Source: Chitinophaga sp. MM2321 (lineage in GTDB: Bacteria; Bacteroidota; Bacteroidia; Chitinophagales; Chitinophagaceae). From it: 64,000 bases of DNA. Positions within the stretch are counted from its first letter, which is position 1; each line of letters opens with the position of its first letter. This document shows positions 8,618 through 17,281 of the stretch, in pieces. The stretch covers positions 6,295,001-6,359,000 of the forward strand of contig NZ_OZ035533.1 in assembly GCF_964033635.1 (NCBI RefSeq), written 5' to 3'. The notes beneath the pieces are model-generated. The model searched no databases, was not told the DNA's origin, and saw nothing but the letters and a program-made list of their open reading frames with translations. Both the position numbers and the translations under genes were made by a program.

Positions 8618-10510
8618 TCAGGCTTCGCTTTCCGGCTCTCCCCTCACTTCATCACGTATAGATTCCGGGTCCCATCCGTGGCCTTCGTCCAACCATGTTT
8701 TTACACGATCTGAAGAGATGAGCTTTTCCATTTCATCAATGCGTTCCTTCATACTGTTGATGTATTGTTTTTTGTCGTCGCGTAGGGCCGATAAGCCTTT
8801 CAGCGTGCTTTCATCCTGTTTTAAAAAGGTACGTGCAGCGCGGTGACTGTGATAAGCCCTTTCGCCCAGCATGTTCAGCGCATCGGCGCCCATGCGGAGG
8901 GAAGTGTCTACCGTTTCCCGGTAAATATGTAATACACCCAGATCCATCAGTTCAAAAGTGTCTTCTATCTGTTGCGCTCTTACCAGCAGCTGAAGGTGGG
9001 GGAAGTAACGCTGGGCGATGGTTACAATTTCCTGTGTTTGTTCCCGGTGGTCAGTAGCGATGATCAGTAGTTTGGCATCTGCGGCTCCGGCTGCCGCCAG
9101 TAAATCATACCGCGATGCATCGCCATAATATACTTTGATGCCCAGGTTATGCAGTGCGTCTACCCGGTCCGAGTCCAGGTCGAGGATGGTGCACTTCACG
9201 CCGTTGGCACGCAGGAAACGCCCTGTCATGCTGCCGAAGCGGCCGAAGCCCGCTATGATCACCGGATTTTTTTCATTGATTTCATCGCTGCGTCTTTCCT
9301 CCCGGTCTTTGTCGCGGGTGTAACGGGGTTGAATCACTTTTTCATACAACAGCATAATCAAAGGTGTAAGCGCCATACTGGTGGCTACAATGGCGGTTAA
9401 CATGGCAGTGAGGTGCGCATCGAGGATCTTCGTTTGCGTCGTAAATGCCAGCAATACAAAAGCAAATTCACCGATGTCTGCCAGCGCAAAAGCAAAGAGC
9501 AGGTTCTGATCGGTACTGAGTTTAAAGATCTTTCCCAGCACCAGCAACACCACTGCTTTCACCGCCATCAAACCCAATACCAGCCCGATTATGAGCAAAG
9601 GCTCCTGCATGATCAGTTTAAAATCTATAGAGGCGCCCACTGCAATAAAAAACAATCCCAACAGCAATCCTTTGAAAGGCTCAATATCGCTTTCCAGCTC
9701 ATGACGATATTCACTGTTGGCCAGCACTACGCCGCCCAGAAAAGCACCCAGCGCGGAGCTGAGACCTACCAGGTTCATGAGTACGGCAATGGCTACCACC
9801 ATCAGCAAGGCCGTGGCGGTGAAGAGCTCACGTACCCGCGTACGGGCAATTACCCGCATCAGCGGACGGACCAGGTACCTGCCACCAATAATAATAGTGA
9901 CTACCGCACCCAGTACTACCAGCGTTTGTCCCCATCCGGGTAAGCCGTCTCTCAGGGAATGTCCTTGTATGTCTCCAGCGGTTATGGCGGCAGTAGCCAG
10001 TAAAGGGAACAGGGCGAGCATGGGGATCACTGCAATATCCTGGAAGAGCAGCACCGAAAAGGCGCTTTGCCCCGCGGCCGTACCCATCCACCCTTTCTCA
10101 TTCAAGGTTTGTAATACAATGGCCGTAGAGGATAAAGAGAGGATCATGCCCAGCGCCAGCGATGCATTCAGTGGCTGTCCTATCCAGTAGGCAATGGCGG
10201 CAATAGCGGCCGCACTGAGGATTACCTGCAATCCGCCCAACCCCAGAATGGATGCCCGCAAACGCCATAACAGCGCAGGCTCCAGTTCAATACCTATCAA
10301 AAATAACATCATCACCACGCCAAATTCGGCGAAGTGCATAATATCTTCTCCCTCTTTACCTATAAAACCCAATAAAGAAGGACCTATAATAATACCCGCA
10401 ATCAGGTATCCCAGCACAGCGCCCAATCCCATTTTTTTTGCAATGGGCACAAACACAATAGCAGCAGCCAGGTATACCATCGACTGAAATAGCAAAGAGT
10501 GTTGATCCAT
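8618..10510 (-). CDS. kefC: Glutathione-regulated potassium efflux antiporter KefC-like (CPA2)
   Basis: Potassium/proton antiporter of the CPA2 family, expected to protect against electrophiles by K+ efflux and cytoplasmic acidification. The 630-aa protein has about 12 membrane helices (residues 1-385) with the Kef hallmark HELESDIEPFKGLLLGLFF, then a linker and an RCK N (Rossmann) domain starting VIIAGFGRFGSMTGRF (about 413-428) with the GxGxxG nucleotide motif. A charged C-terminal tail of about 90 residues is predicted helical. Length matches E. coli KefC (620 aa). The KefF-like gene lies 2 bp upstream on the same strand, as in enterobacterial kefFC. Confidence 0.92.
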   Translation of the reverse strand: MDQHSLLFQSMVYLAAAIVFVPIAKKMGLGAVLGYLIAGIIIGPSLLGFIGKEGEDIMHFAEFGVVMMLFLIGIELEPALLWRLRASILGLGGLQVILSAAAIAAIAYWIGQPLNASLALGMILSLSSTAIVLQTLNEKGWMGTAAGQSAFSVLLFQDIAVIPMLALFPLLATAAITAGDIQGHSLRDGLPGWGQTLVVLGAVVTIIIGGRYLVRPLMRVIARTRVRELFTATALLMVVAIAVLMNLVGLSSALGAFLGGVVLANSEYRHELESDIEPFKGLLLGLFFIAVGASIDFKLIMQEPLLIIGLVLGLMAVKAVVLLVLGKIFKLSTDQNLLFAFALADIGEFAFVLLAFTTQTKILDAHLTAMLTAIVATSMALTPLIMLLYEKVIQPRYTRDKDREERRSDEINEKNPVIIAGFGRFGSMTGRFLRANGVKCTILDLDSDRVDALHNLGIKVYYGDASRYDLLAAAGAADAKLLIIATDHREQTQEIVTIAQRYFPHLQLLVRAQQIEDTFELMDLGVLHIYRETVDTSLRMGADALNMLGERAYHSHRAARTFLKQDESTLKGLSALRDDKKQYINSMKERIDEMEKLISSDRVKTWLDEGHGWDPESIRDEVRGEPESEA

Positions 10511-10512
10511 AT

Positions 10513-11118
10513 CTATTGTGTTTGAGAAGGAAGTTGAAGAATCTGGTTCATATACGTCAGTTGCGGCAATGCCGACAGGTCAATATGCCCGTCCCGCAAG
10601 TGTTCCAATACCTGTCTGAATTGTTGCGCCTCTTTTTTTATGTCTATGTTATCCATCCGGTGCACACCATAAATAACATAAGGCGCTGCATATGGCATAT
10701 TGCACAACGCAGCGGTTTGTATGAAAGGAGCCAAAAACTGGTGGATCGTAAAACGGTGATGCCCTGCTGCGTTATAGCCGCTCTCGGGACCTCCTGCGGA
10801 AATAACATTGCTCAGGTACTTACCCTTTAAGGCTTTGCCGGTATGACCATAAGCCCAGCCATGTTCCAGTACCAGGTCCATCCACTGCTTTATTATAGCA
10901 GGTGCACTGTACCAGTAAAAAGGATGCTGCAGCAATATAACATCATGCTGTTCCAGTAGCTTCTGTTCCCTGTTTACATCAATATCCAGATCCGGATATT
11001 GTTCATACAGATCATTGAGCGTAATACCCTGCATACCTTTGATCATCGCCAGCAATTGCTTGTGCATCCTTGATTTTTCCAGTGCAGGGTGAGCGAAGTT
11101 GATCAGGATTTTAGCCAT
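10513..11118 (-). CDS. kefF: KefF-like NAD(P)H:quinone oxidoreductase
   Basis: Flavodoxin-fold FMN oxidoreductase of the KefF/KefG/MdaB group, which binds the cytoplasmic domain of Kef antiporters and activates them. The 201-aa protein shows the family signatures LNDLYEQYPDLDIDV (about 54-68), LLEQHDVILLQHPFYWYSAP (about 73-92) and HGWAYGHTGKALKGK. Its stop is 2 bp before the kefC start, so the two are almost certainly co-transcribed with the ancillary protein first. Upstream is the long hairpin element 11127-11286 rather than a plain promoter. Confidence in function is high because of both sequence and pairing. Confidence 0.9.
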   Translation of the reverse strand: MAKILINFAHPALEKSRMHKQLLAMIKGMQGITLNDLYEQYPDLDIDVNREQKLLEQHDVILLQHPFYWYSAPAIIKQWMDLVLEHGWAYGHTGKALKGKYLSNVISAGGPESGYNAAGHHRFTIHQFLAPFIQTAALCNMPYAAPYVIYGVHRMDNIDIKKEAQQFRQVLEHLRDGHIDLSALPQLTYMNQILQLPSQTQ

Positions 11119-11126
11119 AGACCAGG

Positions 11127-11286
11127 ACCAGGATTAAACGGATATAAAGATTTACCATGATTTATTTTTTGTTGTTAGTTAAAAAATCAGGGAAGATGTA
11201 AGTGTAAATTACGTTTACATCTTAAAAAATCTTATAAACAACAAAAAATAAATCATGGTAAATCTTTATATCCGTTTAATCCTGGT
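11127..11286. repeat. Perfect 50-bp inverted-repeat element (MITE-like hairpin)
   Basis: Arms 11127-11176 and 11237-11286 are exact reverse complements, starting ACCAGGATTAAACGGATATA. The 60-bp spacer contains a further weaker stem built from GATGTAA and TTTACATC. The element fills the whole gap between the CLC stop (11287) and the KefF start (11118), and the left outer end repeats ACCAGG in tandem. The terminal word (G)ACCAGGATTA also ends the GxxExxY cassette at 3896-4560. Confidence 0.85.
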
Positions 11287-13137
11287 CTACCCTTCTGAAT
11301 ATTCCTGCAACAGCAACCTGTATTTATTCAGAATACTTGATTTTGAGATGAAGCCCACGAGCTTTTTATCCTGTACTACCGGCAGGGCCCACACATTTGC
11401 TTCCTCAAATTTATTGATCACATAGTTGATGTTATCTTTCAGGGTAACCACAGCCGGCGGGGCCTTCATGATTTTTTTAACAGTCATGGTATCGTATAGT
11501 TCCGGGTTGAACATGATGGGGCGGAGATCATCCAGGGTAATAATGCCTTCCAGTACCTGCTGCTGATTCACGACCCCGATAATATTCCGGGTGCCTTCTT
11601 TTACCACGTCTATCAACTGGCGGAGGGTGGCGTTAATATCTATCTTCAATATATCCCTGTCTACCAGGTCCTCCATTTTCAGGAGCAGGAGGATGTTCTT
11701 GTCATGTTCGCGTGTAAATACTTTTCCTTCTTTTGCCAGTTCATTAATATCCGGTGAGATGGGAGAAAACCATTTTGCCATCAGAAATGAGATGGTAGAT
11801 ACGATCATCAGCGGGATAAACAGGTCATAACCCGAACTGGATTCAGCGATCAGGAAGATGGCGGTGAGCGGTGCATACATTACACCGGCCATCACGCCGG
11901 CCATACCGACGATAACAAGGTTGGTAACGGGAACATCGGTGAACCCGAGCTGTACACATAGCATAGCAAAGAAAAATCCTAAGAACCCGCCTGCAAAAAG
12001 GGACGGCGCAAAATTCCCGCCGTTGCCACCACTCTGGATGGTGAGGGAAGTGGCGAACGCTTTCAACAGGCAGATACAGCCGGTGAATACCAGGATCATC
12101 CAGCTTTGCAACGGAAGATACCGGAAGAAACTGTTCTGAAGGATTTCTTCGCCGCCGCCGCTGGCGAGCGATTTCACACTGGTATAACCTTCTCCGAACA
12201 AAGGTGGCAGGATCACGCACAGTGCAGATACCAGCACCCCGCCCAGCATGGCTTTGCGCAGGGCGCTCCATTTCAGGTGTTTGAAAAAATGTTCTACTTT
12301 TTGTGATAACACCACAAAGTACCGTGCATAGAAACCGCATAGCAGGCCCAGGGCAATATAGAAAGGAAGATTGTGATAGTTGAAAGGTACGCGGGATTCA
12401 AAGTGAAATAATACTTCTTCCTGCAAAATGATTTTTGATAACAGGCTTCCGCAAACAGCGGCCACTACCAACGGCATAAAATCTGAAAACACAACACCCG
12501 TCAGCAAAATCTCAAAGGCGAACATCATACCGGCAATGGGCGCGTTGAAAGCCGCTGCGATACCGGCAGTAGCGCCGGCAGCCAGCAACAAGGTACGCTC
12601 TTTATATCCCAGGTGATAGGTGCGGGCATAGTTAGAGCCAAGTGCTGCACCCGTTACCGCAATCGGACTTTCCAAACCGGCGGAGCCTCCCAAACCTACT
12701 GTTATCGCACTTTGCAGGATCTGTGAGTACATTTTTACCGGCGGGATCAGGCTGGAGTTCAACGCTATTTCATGGAGTATAGCAGGGATGCCCTTTCTCG
12801 ACTGTCCCTTAAAAAACCAGATCACGATCAGTGTAGTGAGTACAATTCCGAGAAATGGAAATACAATATAAAAGATAACCTGTGTACTGAAATGTACTTT
12901 GTAGGTGATAACATAATGGATATAATGTACCAGGAGTTTAAGCACCACACCGGCCAAACCCGCAGCGCAACCTACCAGTATACCGGATAACAGCAGGAAC
13001 TGGCTCCTGTTCATTTTACTGTGCAGCCAGTGGATGACTAGCTCGTAGCTTCTGGCCTTCTTCATGCTGAACTGTTCGAAGTCCTTTCTGAACCTGATGA
13101 AGCTATGATATTTCCGGATGTGGTTAAACTGGCTCAT
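11287..13137 (-). CDS. CLC family chloride channel/transporter with CBS domain pair
   Basis: A 616-aa CLC protein: membrane domain (about 45-470) plus two C-terminal CBS domains (about 490-612) likely sensing nucleotides. The external gating glutamate is Glu156 in GGSAGLESP, and the anion-site motif GxFxP appears as GGNFAPSLFAGG. The position equivalent to the internal proton glutamate of E. coli ClcA is Ile210 (FNAPIAGMMFAFEI), as in many channel-type CLCs. The usual GSGIP is RKGIP (114-118). It starts 16 bp after the transglutaminase-like stop on the same strand, suggesting co-transcription. Channel versus exchanger cannot be settled by sequence. Confidence 0.92.
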   Translation of the reverse strand: MSQFNHIRKYHSFIRFRKDFEQFSMKKARSYELVIHWLHSKMNRSQFLLLSGILVGCAAGLAGVVLKLLVHYIHYVITYKVHFSTQVIFYIVFPFLGIVLTTLIVIWFFKGQSRKGIPAILHEIALNSSLIPPVKMYSQILQSAITVGLGGSAGLESPIAVTGAALGSNYARTYHLGYKERTLLLAAGATAGIAAAFNAPIAGMMFAFEILLTGVVFSDFMPLVVAAVCGSLLSKIILQEEVLFHFESRVPFNYHNLPFYIALGLLCGFYARYFVVLSQKVEHFFKHLKWSALRKAMLGGVLVSALCVILPPLFGEGYTSVKSLASGGGEEILQNSFFRYLPLQSWMILVFTGCICLLKAFATSLTIQSGGNGGNFAPSLFAGGFLGFFFAMLCVQLGFTDVPVTNLVIVGMAGVMAGVMYAPLTAIFLIAESSSGYDLFIPLMIVSTISFLMAKWFSPISPDINELAKEGKVFTREHDKNILLLLKMEDLVDRDILKIDINATLRQLIDVVKEGTRNIIGVVNQQQVLEGIITLDDLRPIMFNPELYDTMTVKKIMKAPPAVVTLKDNINYVINKFEEANVWALPVVQDKKLVGFISKSSILNKYRLLLQEYSEG

Positions 13138-13153
13138 GGCGCAAATTTAGGGA

Positions 13154-14062
13154 TCACAGCTCAATCAATGCATAAACTTTATCATTCATGTAAGGGCCGC
13201 CGGGATGCCGGGCGGTGTAATCAAGATTGATCCAGTACTCTCCTTTCAGTTCGTGGTAATAGATTTCCCGCACCACCGGCTTGGGGAAAAGCGTGATGAT
13301 GGCCTGTTTCATGATCTCAAAATCGTCTTTGTCACCGCAATAGAGTTCAGGATACGCATGTCCTTTGATCAGTACAATGCGGCAACGCGCGCCTATGGAT
13401 TGCAGGCAGGAGGTCATTAAAAGAGAGTGGTCATCACAGTCGCCACCCAATCCGTTCTGAATAGTTTCCTGCGGCGTTGCAAAGTATTCATCGCGGCGGG
13501 AGTCCAGTACATATTTGAAATGGGTGTTGATATAACGGAAGAGGGAAAGGAACCGCGTGATCTTACCAAATTTATAGAAGTATTCATCGTAATATTCGAG
13601 TGAATGTTTGACGGAGAAATTACGGACCACCGAATCCTGGATGTTGATTTTTTCGCGTATACCCCGTACGGTTTTATCTCGGTAGCTTTCCACGCGCCGG
13701 GGATATAAGCTGAGGATATCCAGCTGTTTGCTGTCTTTTGCGCCCCAGTTGCCCTGTACCATACCTTTATAGTCATTGAGTACGTTGGTAAAAGTATAGC
13801 GGTCGGTATATTTATTAAATAACAGCAGGCTGCATAAGAGGATAAAAGCGGGAATGATCAGTGGTCTGAAGATCCAGCGGAGCAGGTACACCAGCAGGAA
13901 GCTGATGGCAACAGCAATAACGAGGTCAATATGCCAGCCACCTGCAACAATGGGGGGCATGAACCGGTTTATGTATGGCGCCAGCGGTAATAACGTCAGC
14001 AGGCTCAATAAGTTGAGCAGTATTTTTTGAGTGGCGGTGTATTTGCTTTCATCAATGGCCAT
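13154..14062 (-). CDS. Transglutaminase-like domain membrane protein
   Basis: A 302-aa protein with two to three N-terminal membrane helices (about residues 13-31, 44-62 and 66-82) and a transglutaminase-like cysteine-protease fold. The catalytic triad is visible: Cys209 in GLGGDCDDHSLLM, His235 in IKGHAYPELYCGD, and Asp281 in YWINLDYTARHPGG. Such bacterial domains are mostly proteases or peptide-processing enzymes; the substrate is unknown. ATG at 14060-14062 is preferred over an in-frame TTG four codons upstream. It sits 33 bp after the NACHT gene and 16 bp before the CLC gene, all leftward. Confidence 0.85.
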   Translation of the reverse strand: MAIDESKYTATQKILLNLLSLLTLLPLAPYINRFMPPIVAGGWHIDLVIAVAISFLLVYLLRWIFRPLIIPAFILLCSLLLFNKYTDRYTFTNVLNDYKGMVQGNWGAKDSKQLDILSLYPRRVESYRDKTVRGIREKINIQDSVVRNFSVKHSLEYYDEYFYKFGKITRFLSLFRYINTHFKYVLDSRRDEYFATPQETIQNGLGGDCDDHSLLMTSCLQSIGARCRIVLIKGHAYPELYCGDKDDFEIMKQAIITLFPKPVVREIYYHELKGEYWINLDYTARHPGGPYMNDKVYALIEL

Positions 14063-14095
14063 TATGCTATGCAAGAAAACAAAATTATGCCATAA

Positions 14096-16747
14096 TCATC
14101 GCGCAAAATTAGGAACTGCCTGTTTAAAGGAAGTACTTTTCCGGATCAGCTCAATTTGCTGCATGGTATCACATTGCTGTTTGTCCATATTTAACTCCTT
14201 ATATATCTTTTTAAGCAAGCCAAAGTTCATCAGCGCAAGTACTTTAAAATCCAGTTTCTGTGCGTTTTCTACGGCAGTTTCAGCTGTACGGATGGCTTTA
14301 TGAAATTCGTGCTCACTAAAATATACGGTGGCATGCAGTAGTTTATAAAATGCTTCCAGGTATTTGCCACTGAAATAATCGGAGGAATATTTTTTCATCA
14401 CCTTGTCGATATGCGCACACAGGCGTTCTGCTGACTTAATATTGCCGAGTCCCAGGTAAGCGTGGGCTTGCCAGCACAATATCATCAGGCGGAAGGAGTC
14501 TGTTTTGCGGTGCTGTAGCGACGGATAGGTATCAAATAACCGGATGGTAAAATCCAGGAGGCGGTCATAATCTCCCATCAATAAAAATGCGATCCCCATA
14601 TTACGGAATACAATCTCTTGTGATACAGAGATTGGTTTTGGAGAGATCTTGCCCCAGTATTCGGGATAGTTATAGAGCTTGTCGCGTACTTCTTTGTTAA
14701 CGATGCCAAATTTGAGGTGCTCATAAATGAAGAGTAAGATCTCGTAGGGCGTTACCCACAGATCTTCTTCTATTTCGCTTGAACTGCATATTTTTTTAAT
14801 GACATTCAGTTCCATTTCGCATTGCTCTGCGTCCAGTTGCAATACGCCTATGGTAAAGAGCATGTTCCTGATCTTCAGCTTGTCATCCCGGGTTTCTGCC
14901 AGTCCCAGCAAAGCATTCAGCACTTTCCGTTTTCTGAAATGTATAAATTCGTCATTAATAATATTGCTGATGGGATTCTTTTTGAAGAATCCTGTGGGGA
15001 AAATAGACTTGAGTTCTACCTGGTTATTGCCATCGTGTTGATAGTGGAGTACCAGGTATTCCAGCAGGTGTGATTTTTCGATATTGGCCAGCGGCAGATG
15101 CAGCATTTTTATGATGCCGTCTGTTTGCTTATGCGTGATGGCATAACGTAAAAGCCAGCGGAATACACCTATCCGGTAGGGTGATTGCGGGAGGTGCATC
15201 AATATATTCAGGAGCAGGCATTCATTGATTTCCTGGTTGCTCTGTTGCAGGTAATGCATGGCCACAAAGTATTCCAGCAGGAAAGTATGAGCGAAGCGCA
15301 CTTTCACATGAAACATGATTTCCTGGCTCAGATTTTCTTCTACCAGGATATTATCTGCCAGTAATTCTTTATAAGCGGGGAAAAGTTCAGCATTCTGATT
15401 CAGGAGCAGATTTTTATTGGTATAAATACCGTTTTTCCCCATATCCAGCAGCGTTAGCAGCTTTTCAATGATTTTTATTTTAAAGGAATTGCTGGGTGAA
15501 TTGAACACCCTGTTCTGAATGAACCGGGATACAATTTCAAAAAGGCTCAGGTGTTCGTCTACAAAGGTTTGTTCCGGGCCTGCATTTAACTGGCAAAAGA
15601 GCTGCAGGTAGTAAGGGTGTTGCAGTTTTTGCAGGAAGCTTTCGGAAAATGTTTTTACGGTAGCGGGATCGAACTGATGATTATAAAGGATTGATTTTAC
15701 TTCCTGTTCCGCCAGTTGGGGGAGATTGATGTTTGTTTCCTCGTCCATTTCCTGTCCCAGGTACCAGTAGCGGCGGAATGCCGGGTATTGCTGGGAGTGC
15801 TGGAATATTTCAGACCAGGTACTGCTGCGGATGGAGAGGATCACCTTTACCCAGGGGTACAGGTCATTGGAGTATACGAAGTCCTCCAGTTTGGTGTAGA
15901 GTACTTTTAGTTTTTCTCCTGACACGGCGATTTCGTCAAAGCCGTCTATTATTAATATGAGTCGTCCGCCTTTTTTATCGAAGTGGCTGGCGAAATATTC
16001 CCGGAAATTTTCGCCGTTGCCCATGTTCATCTGGTTATCTAGCCAGGCGGCGAGGGAGAATCCTTTGAGGAGGAGACTACCGGCGGCGTGGGCATGAATG
16101 AACCAGCACACATCCTGTTGATACCGCGCTTCCCGTGCAAACCAGAAGTGTTCGGCGAGGTGAACGAGGGCCACAGATTTACCCCATCCGGAAGGGGCTA
16201 TCAATGCAGTGGCGGTATAGTCGCTTTCCAGGAACCGGTCAATATGTGCATTGCAGAACTGCCGGGGTACTGTGTTGGGAAAGGCAATGCCGGAGCGGTT
16301 TTTCAGCGTGAGGATGGTGTAATGGGATACTGCATCGGCTTTGATTTTCAGGTCATCCCATTTTTTGGTGTCCTGTGGAGCCGAATCAGAAGACGCCATC
16401 ATTTTCTTGTAATGATACTGCTGAAAGTCTTCCCAGTCTTTATACTGACAATACTGGGAGAGGGTGTTGAGCGTATAACGGGAAAAGCTGTGTTGTGCCA
16501 CGGCAAATCCGAAAACCCTTTTGAGGGTGGTTTCACTCATCAACTTAGTAGTGCTGTCCAGTATGGACTGGGATAGCTGTTTGCATTCTGCTGGTAAAAT
16601 GACTTCAACACCAAATACCCGCAAAACCTCTTTTTGCAGTGTTATGATGAAGTCATAGGATAGATCAATCATAGGGGACGCTAATGGATTTTGGAATTTT
16701 CGATACCGTTTTAAGTACGTATGCTTCAGCGATTTAGATTTCAACAT
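14096..16747 (-). CDS. NACHT-type STAND NTPase with helical N-terminal module and TPR-like C-terminus
   Basis: An 883-aa signal-transduction ATPase. Residues about 30-115 form a small helical module with SETTLKRVFGF and YTLNTLSQYCQYKDWEDF, a pattern that recurs at the N-terminus of Bacteroidota proteins and looks helix-turn-helix like. The P-loop is PSGWGKS (185-191) and the Walker B LILIIDGFDE (263-272), with the extra acidic residue typical of NACHT. The rest is helical, with TPR-like repeats toward residue 880. Proteins of this build act as transcriptional regulators (MalT-like logic) or as defence sensors (Avs-like). No effector domain is obvious, and boxes just upstream favour a regulatory role; this is inference. 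It heads a leftward gene run. Confidence 0.8.
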   Translation of the reverse strand: MLKSKSLKHTYLKRYRKFQNPLASPMIDLSYDFIITLQKEVLRVFGVEVILPAECKQLSQSILDSTTKLMSETTLKRVFGFAVAQHSFSRYTLNTLSQYCQYKDWEDFQQYHYKKMMASSDSAPQDTKKWDDLKIKADAVSHYTILTLKNRSGIAFPNTVPRQFCNAHIDRFLESDYTATALIAPSGWGKSVALVHLAEHFWFAREARYQQDVCWFIHAHAAGSLLLKGFSLAAWLDNQMNMGNGENFREYFASHFDKKGGRLILIIDGFDEIAVSGEKLKVLYTKLEDFVYSNDLYPWVKVILSIRSSTWSEIFQHSQQYPAFRRYWYLGQEMDEETNINLPQLAEQEVKSILYNHQFDPATVKTFSESFLQKLQHPYYLQLFCQLNAGPEQTFVDEHLSLFEIVSRFIQNRVFNSPSNSFKIKIIEKLLTLLDMGKNGIYTNKNLLLNQNAELFPAYKELLADNILVEENLSQEIMFHVKVRFAHTFLLEYFVAMHYLQQSNQEINECLLLNILMHLPQSPYRIGVFRWLLRYAITHKQTDGIIKMLHLPLANIEKSHLLEYLVLHYQHDGNNQVELKSIFPTGFFKKNPISNIINDEFIHFRKRKVLNALLGLAETRDDKLKIRNMLFTIGVLQLDAEQCEMELNVIKKICSSSEIEEDLWVTPYEILLFIYEHLKFGIVNKEVRDKLYNYPEYWGKISPKPISVSQEIVFRNMGIAFLLMGDYDRLLDFTIRLFDTYPSLQHRKTDSFRLMILCWQAHAYLGLGNIKSAERLCAHIDKVMKKYSSDYFSGKYLEAFYKLLHATVYFSEHEFHKAIRTAETAVENAQKLDFKVLALMNFGLLKKIYKELNMDKQQCDTMQQIELIRKSTSFKQAVPNFAR

Positions 16748-17281
16748 CCTGGAATGAACAAAATGAACAGAATATATTAATTCTGTTCATATAGATAAAT
16801 ATTTACAATGAATGGGCTTTCCCCAATAATATAAGAATGAATATCATATATAAATATGAGATAAGCAAGTTTATAATGGAAAATAACGCTTGCAAATTTT
16901 CCATATATATATATTAAAAAAATATTAAAAAGACAATATTTCCTTTCCTGGCCACACAAAATAATTTTAAAATGAGGCTTTCAGAAGCCTTTTCCTTTGT
17001 TCAGCCCGCTACCAAAATGAATAAAATGAACAGAGATTTTGCAAAATGAACAGAAAGATTTCTGACAGCAAAATGAACAGAAATGACCTGCACAATAACG
17101 GCATGTTCATTATACTTTCGTACCACTTATATAACAAAGCTTTAACATTTTAAAGGGAAGAGGTACTTATTAAAACCCTGTATGCTTTCCATTAGAGCTT
17201 GTTCATAACCTATCCGCCGCCTAAGAGTTTTTATCGTAACTGATTGAAACTGAAAATTCCTTTATTCAAATATTTGATGCT
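16748..17281. promoter_or_regulatory. Divergent regulatory region with an array of ATGAACAGAA boxes
   Basis: This 534-bp AT-rich gap separates the NACHT gene from the giant adhesin. Boxes on the plus strand: ATGAACAAA near 16754, ATGAACAGAA at 16763-16772, ATGAATAAA near 17017, ATGAACAGA at 17026-17034, ATGAACAGAA at 17046-17055 and 17073-17082. Minus-strand copies: 16781-16790, 17104-17110 and 17200-17206 (TGTTCAT). The pair 16763-16772/16781-16790 makes a 10-8-10 palindrome ending 6-45 nt before the NACHT start codon. Pairs at 16754/16763 and 17017/17026 are both spaced 9 bp. The concentration is far above chance, which suggests a regulator binding region. Confidence 0.7.
17113..17120 (+). 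promoter_or_regulatory. Candidate -7 element for the adhesin operon
   Basis: TACTTTCG is close to the Bacteroidota -7 consensus TAnnTTTG. No TTTG is present about 19 nt upstream; instead the region upstream carries ATGAACAGAA boxes (nearest at 17073-17082, roughly 35 bp upstream). This would suit an activator-dependent promoter with a 5' leader of about 155 nt. Placement is tentative. Confidence 0.35.

Noticed and set aside
14096..16747. Calling the NACHT protein a proven antiphage system
   Set aside because: No effector domain, restriction system or other defence gene lies nearby; the divergent box array points at least equally to a regulator.
16777..16959. 60-aa minus-strand frame upstream of the NACHT gene
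   Set aside because: Produced by very AT-rich sequence, covers the palindromic boxes and has no protein-like pattern beyond Ile/Tyr/Phe richness.
16754..17206. Iteron-type replication origin reading of the ATGAACAGAA boxes
   Set aside because: No Rep gene, dnaA boxes or plasmid genes are nearby; core chromosomal genes flank the region, so a transcriptional role is more likely.
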